Of a DNA stretch of 47,382 bases, positions 42,722 to 47,382 are shown piece by piece (within the stretch, counting starts at the first letter, position 1; each line of letters starts with the position of its first letter). The stretch covers positions 1 to 47,382 of the forward strand of contig CATKEF010000037.1 of NCBI GenBank assembly GCA_949747905.1, in the 5' to 3' direction. The notes below the pieces were generated by a model. It was not told the DNA's origin and ran no database searches. It saw nothing but the letters and a program-made list of their open reading frames with translations. Position numbers and translations under genes: made by a program. The DNA comes from an uncultured Eubacteriales bacterium (GTDB lineage: Bacteria > Bacillota > Clostridia > Christensenellales > Borkfalkiaceae).

Positions 42722-42957
42722 ATTCTACCTCATGAGTACTGAACGGTCTGAAAAACCGTATTTTTAACAACTTTAATAATAGTTTACACCAAAAATCGGA
42801 AAAAGTAAATAGAATAATCGGTTTTTTTTGTTGTTTTTGAAATTTTTTTTGTGTTATTCGGCACATATGTGGGGGTCAATTATGCTTTTTCTCCCGTTTT
42901 TAAGCAGTAAAGACAATCACGGCATTAATAAAAATTCATTCGTTTATGGAAAAATAC

Positions 42958-42986
42958 TTGTATTTTGCATAATTATATTATATAAT
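42958..42986 (+). promoter_or_regulatory. serC-serA promoter
   Basis: TTGTAT at 42958-42963, a 17-bp spacer, and exact TATAAT at 42981-42986. The leader would be about 20 nt with GGAGG at 43005-43009. The rest of the 292-nt gap upstream (42722-42957) is very T-rich on the plus strand with no gene; no T-box or other riboswitch is evident. Confidence 0.8.
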
Positions 42987-43013
42987 ATCCAGAAAAGCAT
43001 ATTTGGAGGCGTT

Positions 43014-44096
43014 ATGAGAGTATACAACTTCGCGGCGGGTCCGTCCACCCTGCCTTTGAACGTTCTTGAAGAGGCAAAAAAAGAATTTCTCGACTTCGGC
43101 GGCACGGGAATGTCGGTTACCGAAATCTCCCACCGCGACAAGGCGTACATGGCGGTAGTCTCGGAAGCGGAAAATCTCGTAAGGGAACTTTTGAAAGTTC
43201 CCGAAGATTACTGTGTAATTTTCGTTCAGGGCGGCGCTTCCACTCAGTTTGCCGCCGTACCATTAAACCTTATGCATAACGGCGTGGCAGACTACATAGT
43301 GACAGGAAATTTTGCAAAAAAAGCATGGCAGGAAGGAAAGCTGTACGGAACGGCGAATAAAATCGGCGACAGCTCCGACAGGACTTACACATACATTCCA
43401 AACGTGCACAAACTCAGTTATACAGAGGGTGCGGACTACGTACATATTACTTCCAACAACACGATTTTCGGTTCACGGTACTCCGAATTTCCCGACTGTA
43501 AAGCGCCGCTCGTCGCAGATATGTCGTCCGAAATTTTTTCGCGCGAAACGGACGTAAGCAAGTTCGGCGTAATCTATGCAGGCGCCCAGAAAAACCTTGC
43601 GCCCGCCGGAGTGACAATCGTAATAGCCAAGCGCTCGCTTATCGGCGAACCCTTGAACATCTGCCCCACGATGCTAAGATGGAAAGTACAGGATGAAAAC
43701 GGCTCGCTCTATAACACTCCTCCCGCATTCTCCATTTATATGGCAAACCTGGTTCTCCGCAACCTTAAAGCCAACGGCGGCGTTAAAGAAATACAGCGGA
43801 TTAACGAATACAAAGCGGGACTTTTATACGACTTTATAGACAACTCTCCCCTTTACAAGAACAACGTGCTTCCCGAATTCCGTTCCATTATGAACGTACC
43901 GTTCGTCACGGGAAACGAAGAGCTCGACGCAAAATTCGTTGCGGAAGCAAAGAAAGCGGGGCTCGTCTCGCTTAAAGGTCACAGACTTGTAGGCGGTATG
44001 CGCGCGTCGATTTACAACGCCATGCCCGTCGAAGGCGTAAAAGCGCTCATAGAATTCATGAAGAAATTCGAACTCGAAAACAAAACAACGGTTTGA
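43014..44096 (+). CDS. serC: Phosphoserine aminotransferase
   Basis: PLP enzyme converting 3-phosphohydroxypyruvate and glutamate to phosphoserine. The ATG at 43014 has GGAGG 5 nt upstream and gives the family start RVYNFAAGPSTLPLNVL; the frame is open for 62 more codons upstream but these cover the promoter. The PLP lysine is in YAGAQKNLAPAGVT, and GGASTQFAAVP is the phosphate-binding region. 360 residues is normal. It is followed by serA after 25 nt; together they make phosphoserine from 3-phosphoglycerate. No serB is in the window. Confidence 0.96.
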   Translation: MRVYNFAAGPSTLPLNVLEEAKKEFLDFGGTGMSVTEISHRDKAYMAVVSEAENLVRELLKVPEDYCVIFVQGGASTQFAAVPLNLMHNGVADYIVTGNFAKKAWQEGKLYGTANKIGDSSDRTYTYIPNVHKLSYTEGADYVHITSNNTIFGSRYSEFPDCKAPLVADMSSEIFSRETDVSKFGVIYAGAQKNLAPAGVTIVIAKRSLIGEPLNICPTMLRWKVQDENGSLYNTPPAFSIYMANLVLRNLKANGGVKEIQRINEYKAGLLYDFIDNSPLYKNNVLPEFRSIMNVPFVTGNEELDAKFVAEAKKAGLVSLKGHRLVGGMRASIYNAMPVEGVKALIEFMKKFELENKTTV

Positions 44097-44121
44097 CAGC
44101 CGTAATCAAGAGGAAAACATA

Positions 44122-45279
44122 ATGACGAAAATACTCAGACTCAACGAAATAAGCCCGCTTGCAGATTCTTTTTTCGCGGGTTACGAATACTCGGACAAAG
44201 CGGAAAATCCCGACGGAATAATAGTACGTTCCGCGCAGATGTCCGAATACAAGGTCAACGACAACCTGCTTGCCGTTGCGCGGGCGGGCGCGGGAACCAA
44301 TAACATCCCCTCCGCGGAATACGCGGAAAAAGGAATAGTCGTATTCAACACTCCGGGAGCAAACGCCAACGCCGTAAAAGAGCTTGTGATATGCGAACTT
44401 TTTCTGGGCGGAAGAAAATTCACCGACGCTCTGGACTGGGTCCGCACGCTGAAAGGCGAGGGCGCGAACGTGCCGAAGCTCGTGGAAAAAGGCAAGAGTA
44501 AATTCGTGGGTTGCGAAATTGCGGGGAAAACGCTCGGAGTAATCGGATTCGGCGCAATAGGCATCCTCGTCGCCAACGCGGCGGTCGCGCTCGGGATGAA
44601 AGTCGTCGGCTGCGACCCCTACCTTTCGACGAACAACGCCTTGGCGCTTTCGCCCGCTGTCAGACTGGTCCCCACCCGCGACGAGATTTACGCCAACGCC
44701 GACTTTATAACGGCGCACGTTCCGTTGACAGCCGAAACAAAGAATATGTTTGACGCCGAAACAATTGCGAAATTCAAAAACGGCGCAGTGCTTATAAATA
44801 ATTCGCGCGGAGAACTTGCCGATACTCAGGTGGTTATAGCCGCACTCGGAAGCGGAAAACTCGGGCGTTACATCACCGACTTCCCTACGGAAGAACTTAT
44901 CGGAATAAAAAACGCCATATGCGTTCCGCACCTCGGCGCAAGCACTCCCGAAGCCGAAGACAACTGCGCGGTAATGGCGGCAAAGCAACTGTCCGATTAT
45001 ATCGAAAACGGCAATATTGTAAACAGCGTAAATTACCCTTCGGTAAGCATGCCGAGAACGGGAATCGCAAGGCTTTGCATTCATCATAAAAACATCAAAG
45101 AAATTCTTTCGAAACTGCTTGCCATAATCTCCGCACAGGGAATTAACGTAGCCAACATGCAGGATGTATCCCGCGGAGAATACGCATATCTGATATGCGA
45201 CTTGGATGAAAAGCCATCTGAAGGAAGCCTTGACGTCATGCGCGCCGTTTCGGGCGTTCTCAAAGTAAGACTTATTTAA
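44122..45279 (+). CDS. serA: D-3-phosphoglycerate dehydrogenase
   Basis: NAD-dependent first enzyme of serine synthesis. The nucleotide-binding motif is GVIGFGAIGILVANAA, and the catalytic signature includes NNSRGELADT and the His in PHLGASTPEAEDN. After the catalytic part, a short ACT domain (about residues 315-385, with GINVANMQDVSRG) may bind serine for feedback. The 385-residue length fits the short ACT type without the extra ASB domain. GAGG is about 8 nt before the ATG. Confidence 0.95.
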   Translation: MTKILRLNEISPLADSFFAGYEYSDKAENPDGIIVRSAQMSEYKVNDNLLAVARAGAGTNNIPSAEYAEKGIVVFNTPGANANAVKELVICELFLGGRKFTDALDWVRTLKGEGANVPKLVEKGKSKFVGCEIAGKTLGVIGFGAIGILVANAAVALGMKVVGCDPYLSTNNALALSPAVRLVPTRDEIYANADFITAHVPLTAETKNMFDAETIAKFKNGAVLINNSRGELADTQVVIAALGSGKLGRYITDFPTEELIGIKNAICVPHLGASTPEAEDNCAVMAAKQLSDYIENGNIVNSVNYPSVSMPRTGIARLCIHHKNIKEILSKLLAIISAQGINVANMQDVSRGEYAYLICDLDEKPSEGSLDVMRAVSGVLKVRLI

Positions 45280-45296
45280 AAGGTATAAAAAAATAC

Positions 45297-45332
45297 GCCT
45301 CCGCTCATAATAAAAAGAAAAAATGCGGAGGC
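45297..45332 (+). promoter_or_regulatory. Hairpin that sequesters the ribosome-binding site of the 53-residue ORF
   Basis: GCCTCCGC (45297-45304) pairs perfectly over 8 bp with GCGGAGGC (45325-45332), which contains the GGAGG of the next ORF. The 20-nt loop is A-rich. There is no U-run, so it is not a standard terminator of serA. Opening it, for instance by coupling or a bound factor, would expose the start site. Confidence 0.6.
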
Positions 45333-45338
45333 TTAATT

Positions 45339-45500
45339 ATGGGCAAAAAGAAGAACAAAATCGCAAAACTCACCGATGAACAGTATTACGCTTATATAGC
45401 GGGTCTCAAAAACGACGCCGCACTGTCGGATAAAGACGGGAATGCGCTCGCACACGCGCCGTTCGACACGAACGACAAAGAAAACGAAAAGAATAAATAA
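45339..45500 (+). CDS. 53-residue hypothetical protein
   Basis: Starts with MGKKKNKIAKL, has a Tyr-rich centre (DEQYYAYIAGLKNDAAL), and ends in an acidic/Lys-rich tail. There is no signal peptide or cysteine. GGAGG at 45327-45331 lies 7 nt before the ATG, strong evidence that it is translated despite its small size. The site is inside a hairpin. It lies 59 nt after serA and before a terminator, so it is probably a third gene on the serC-serA mRNA. I do not recognise its family. Confidence 0.7.
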   Translation: MGKKKNKIAKLTDEQYYAYIAGLKNDAALSDKDGNALAHAPFDTNDKENEKNK

Positions 45501-45503
45501 TCG

Positions 45504-45540
45504 TTGACGGCGGGAGAAAATTCTCCCGCCGTCATATTTC
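45504..45540 (+). terminator. Terminator after the serC-serA-small ORF unit
   Basis: Perfect 13-bp stem (45506-45518 with 45521-45533) with a 2-nt apex, followed by ATATTTC. It lies 5 nt after the small ORF stop. It could also work for minus-strand reads from spoIVA. Confidence 0.75.
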
Positions 45541-45705
45541 GGCAAAACCGTCACCCGCGCAAACAACGCGGATACCGTCCGTCGCCAATATTAATATACG
45601 GCAAACATCCGCATATCGTTACACTATATTTATAAACCGCCGCTTTCGTTATGAAACACCATTCAGTCCGAAACAAAGCGCCAATGCCGAGATATCCGGA
45701 CTCTT

Positions 45706-47178
45706 TTAAAGAATAATGCAGATTACCCCGCCCTTACCCTCGTTGACAATGCGAGTGATGGCTCTTCTCATCTTATTCTTGGTATCGTCGTGCATAGCGC
45801 AGACCTTACCGGACAGTCCCTCTTTAACCATACCGCGAAGCGATTTGCCGAACACGTTCGTGTCCCACATATTGTCGGGGTTGGTCTCGAAGCCCTGCAT
45901 CATACCCTGAACAATCCCTTCGCTTTGCGCGGCGCTGCCCATTATGGGGCTGACCTCGCCCGCAACGTCTATCTTGACTATATGATAACTGGGCGCTGTA
46001 GCGCGCAGTTTGATTCCCACGCTGCCGCCCTGGCGCACCATTTTAGGCGCTTCGAGGCTCATATCGTCGTCGTCCGGCTGAACTATACCGTAGCCGTTAA
46101 CCCTGGCGCATTCAAGCGCGTCCTTTATTTTATCGTAGCCGCGTTTGGCTTCCGAAGTGCCGCGCACATAGCGCATAAGGGTAAATTCGTCCGAAATACC
46201 CTCTCCCGCGATTTCCGAGAGAATATCGAAGAATATGCCGTCCTTGACGTATGCCGTAACCTGCGCCTTGCCGTCCGCGAGATTAAGAGAGACGGAGATG
46301 CCGTCCTTCCAGAATTTACATTCTTTCAGCATATCGTCGAAAGCCGTACAGTCCTTCATCTTGCAGATGTTCGAAGAAGCGGTCTTTACTCTATCCAAAA
46401 GTTCGGATACCGCAGAGCCGTCCTGAGGCAAAAAGCGCAACCAGTCGGGAATTTCCACGTCGAAACCCGTTACGGGGAATTCGAACAACACGGCTTTTAA
46501 AATATTCAAAAGAGCGCCCGCGTCGAGTTTCTCGCAGTTTGCAGCAACCACCGCGACGCCGTACTTTTCTTCGAGTTCGCTTCTCAGTTTCTTTGCCGCG
46601 CTCTTATCGGGTTCCGTACAGTTGAGAACGATAACGAAAGGTTTCCCGGAACTTTTAAGACGGGATACCGTGCGTTCCTCCGCGCCGACATATCCAGCTC
46701 GTGGAATATCGGCGATACTTCCGTCGGTCGTAACGCAAATTCCTATGGTCGAATGCTCGCTTATTACTTTATCGGTGCCAAGCTCCGCCGCTTCGGTAAA
46801 GGGCAACGGCTTGTCGCTCCATGGAGTATTGACAAGTCTCGGTTTGCCGTCCTCTTCGAAACCGCTCGCGCCTTCGGTAATGAAGCCAACGCAGTCGGCA
46901 AATCTTATGTTTGCGACGGCGTTTTCAATCTTTACGGCAGCCGCCTTTGCCGGCACGAATTTGGGTTCCGTCGTCATAACGGTTTTTCCCGAAGCCGACT
47001 GTGGCAATTCGTCCACCATAACGCTTTTCAAGTTGCCGTCTTCCGCGTTTGGAATGACGAGCTCCGTCATAAATCTTTTTATGAGCGTGGATTTACCCGT
47101 TCTCACAGGCCCCACCACGCCTATATAAATATCTCCGCCGCTTCTACGGGCAATATCCTCGTAAACGTTGTAATCCAT
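45706..47178 (-). CDS. spoIVA: Stage IV sporulation protein A (SpoIVA)
   Basis: ATP-driven coat-base protein that polymerises on the forespore surface. The 490 residues match B. subtilis length. The N-terminal ATPase has Walker A VVGPVRTGKST, and FADCVGFI is the likely Walker B region; the C-terminal end GKGGVICIIL is the known membrane-interacting tail. The ATG at 47178 has GGAGG 7 nt upstream; an open extension before it has no support. A mother-cell sigma-E promoter is expected upstream but I cannot identify one with confidence. Confidence 0.95.
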   Translation of the reverse strand: MDYNVYEDIARRSGGDIYIGVVGPVRTGKSTLIKRFMTELVIPNAEDGNLKSVMVDELPQSASGKTVMTTEPKFVPAKAAAVKIENAVANIRFADCVGFITEGASGFEEDGKPRLVNTPWSDKPLPFTEAAELGTDKVISEHSTIGICVTTDGSIADIPRAGYVGAEERTVSRLKSSGKPFVIVLNCTEPDKSAAKKLRSELEEKYGVAVVAANCEKLDAGALLNILKAVLFEFPVTGFDVEIPDWLRFLPQDGSAVSELLDRVKTASSNICKMKDCTAFDDMLKECKFWKDGISVSLNLADGKAQVTAYVKDGIFFDILSEIAGEGISDEFTLMRYVRGTSEAKRGYDKIKDALECARVNGYGIVQPDDDDMSLEAPKMVRQGGSVGIKLRATAPSYHIVKIDVAGEVSPIMGSAAQSEGIVQGMMQGFETNPDNMWDTNVFGKSLRGMVKEGLSGKVCAMHDDTKNKMRRAITRIVNEGKGGVICIIL

Positions 47179-47303
47179 CAAAACCGCCTCCGCAAAATTA
47201 TGTGTATAATAACTTATTACATTTTTACGTGGTTTAGAACGGTTTTTTTGTTTAATTTTATTGCAAAACCGTCGTAGCATTTCTATTTTTAAGTTAAAAG
47301 TAC

Positions 47304-47348
47304 AAAAAAATGCGCCTTTATGCGGCGATTTTGCCGCATAAAGGCGCA
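47304..47348 (-). terminator. Strong terminator of a gene beyond the window
   Basis: Perfect 16-bp stem (47333-47348 with 47311-47326), 6-nt loop, then TTTTTTT on the minus strand. It must end a minus-strand transcript entering from the right and isolates spoIVA. Confidence 0.9.
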
Positions 47349-47382
47349 ATATCGAAATAAACTTTTCTTTGAAACGTACTCT

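Noticed and set aside
42722-42957. T-box or riboswitch before serC
   Set aside because: The mapped promoter candidate lies downstream at 42958-42986, and no conserved T-box or specifier-loop sequence is visible in the T-rich region.
42828-43013. Upstream 62-codon extension of serC
   Set aside because: It covers the promoter and the SD; the family N-terminus begins at the ATG at 43014.
44056-45087. Minus-strand open frame of 343 codons opposite serA
   Set aside because: Antisense shadow of serA with no start signals and no recognisable domain; serA motifs and SD are clear.
45541-45705. Additional small gene or RNA between the terminator and spoIVA
   Set aside because: No SD-ATG pair and no strong structure apart from a weak AGTCCG/CGGACT pairing; I see nothing supportable.
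47203-47211. TTATACACA on the minus strand as a DnaA box or origin
   Set aside because: A single box-like match upstream of spoIVA with no cluster; it is expected by chance in AT-rich intergenic DNA.

Overview
The window looks like chromosomal core DNA from a spore-forming, anaerobic member of the Clostridia (Bacillota). Evidence for this: two spore-specific genes (spoIIE, spoIVA), oxygen-sensitive pyruvate formate-lyase with its radical activase, rubrerythrin, LL-diaminopimelate aminotransferase (dapL), type III glutamine synthetase (glnN), RNase J, and strong GGAGG ribosome-binding sites. The gene set resembles uncultured gut lineages such as Christensenellales, but that placement is a guess. 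I see no prophage, insertion sequence, CRISPR array, tRNA or rRNA gene.

Layout. 1-3330 (minus): pflA-pflB, preceded by a consensus promoter, a ZTP (pfl-motif) riboswitch and an intrinsic terminator. 3348-4312 (plus): rubrerythrin, translationally coupled to a tiny Cys-rich ORF whose apparent C-terminal tail lies in another frame. 4415-5178 (minus): an AT-rich orphan lipoprotein. 5516-12431 (minus): plsX-rnc-smc-acetyltransferase-ftsY behind one promoter. 12453-15636 (minus): recF-PHP phosphoesterase-VanW-like protein. 15754-19046 (plus): dnaA-mnmG, divergent from recF and without dnaN. 19119-21389 (plus): spoIIE. 21734-26059 (minus): pyrG-dapL-malQ. 26395-28667 (minus): purA-dapF with a structured leader. 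28664-30086 (minus): a ClC transporter. 30226-30705 (minus): a GNAT acetyltransferase. 30794-32934 (minus): glnN. 33394-37799 (minus): trmR-trhP-aroA-Y-family polymerase. 38007-39875 (minus): RNase J. 39992-42721 (minus): a 909-residue repeat protein of unknown function. 42958-45540 (plus): serC-serA and a small ORF whose ribosome-binding site sits in a hairpin. 45706-47178 (minus): spoIVA. 47304-47348: a terminator for a gene beyond the right edge.

How the genes work together. Pyruvate formate-lyase supplies acetyl-CoA and formate. The ZTP riboswitch would raise its expression when 10-formyl-tetrahydrofolate is short. serC/serA feed serine into the same one-carbon pool, and purA and pyrG use the nucleotide branches. 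dapL and dapF provide meso-diaminopimelate for cell wall. aroA leads to chorismate and prephenate, and prephenate is the hydroxyl donor used by TrhP; TrmR then methylates the product, so the aroA-trhP-trmR cluster reads as a tRNA wobble-uridine modification unit.

Five operon borders (about 5.3, 21.5, 26.2, 33.1 and 37.9 kb) carry a diverged GC-rich intergenic repeat family built of inverted half-sites. Several promoters are near-perfect TTGACA-17-TATAAT matches, and two or three lie so close to the start codon that the transcripts should be essentially leaderless. The least explained items are the 909-residue repeat protein, the frameshifted rubrerythrin-linked peptide, the SD-sequestering hairpin before the 53-residue ORF, and the repeat family.
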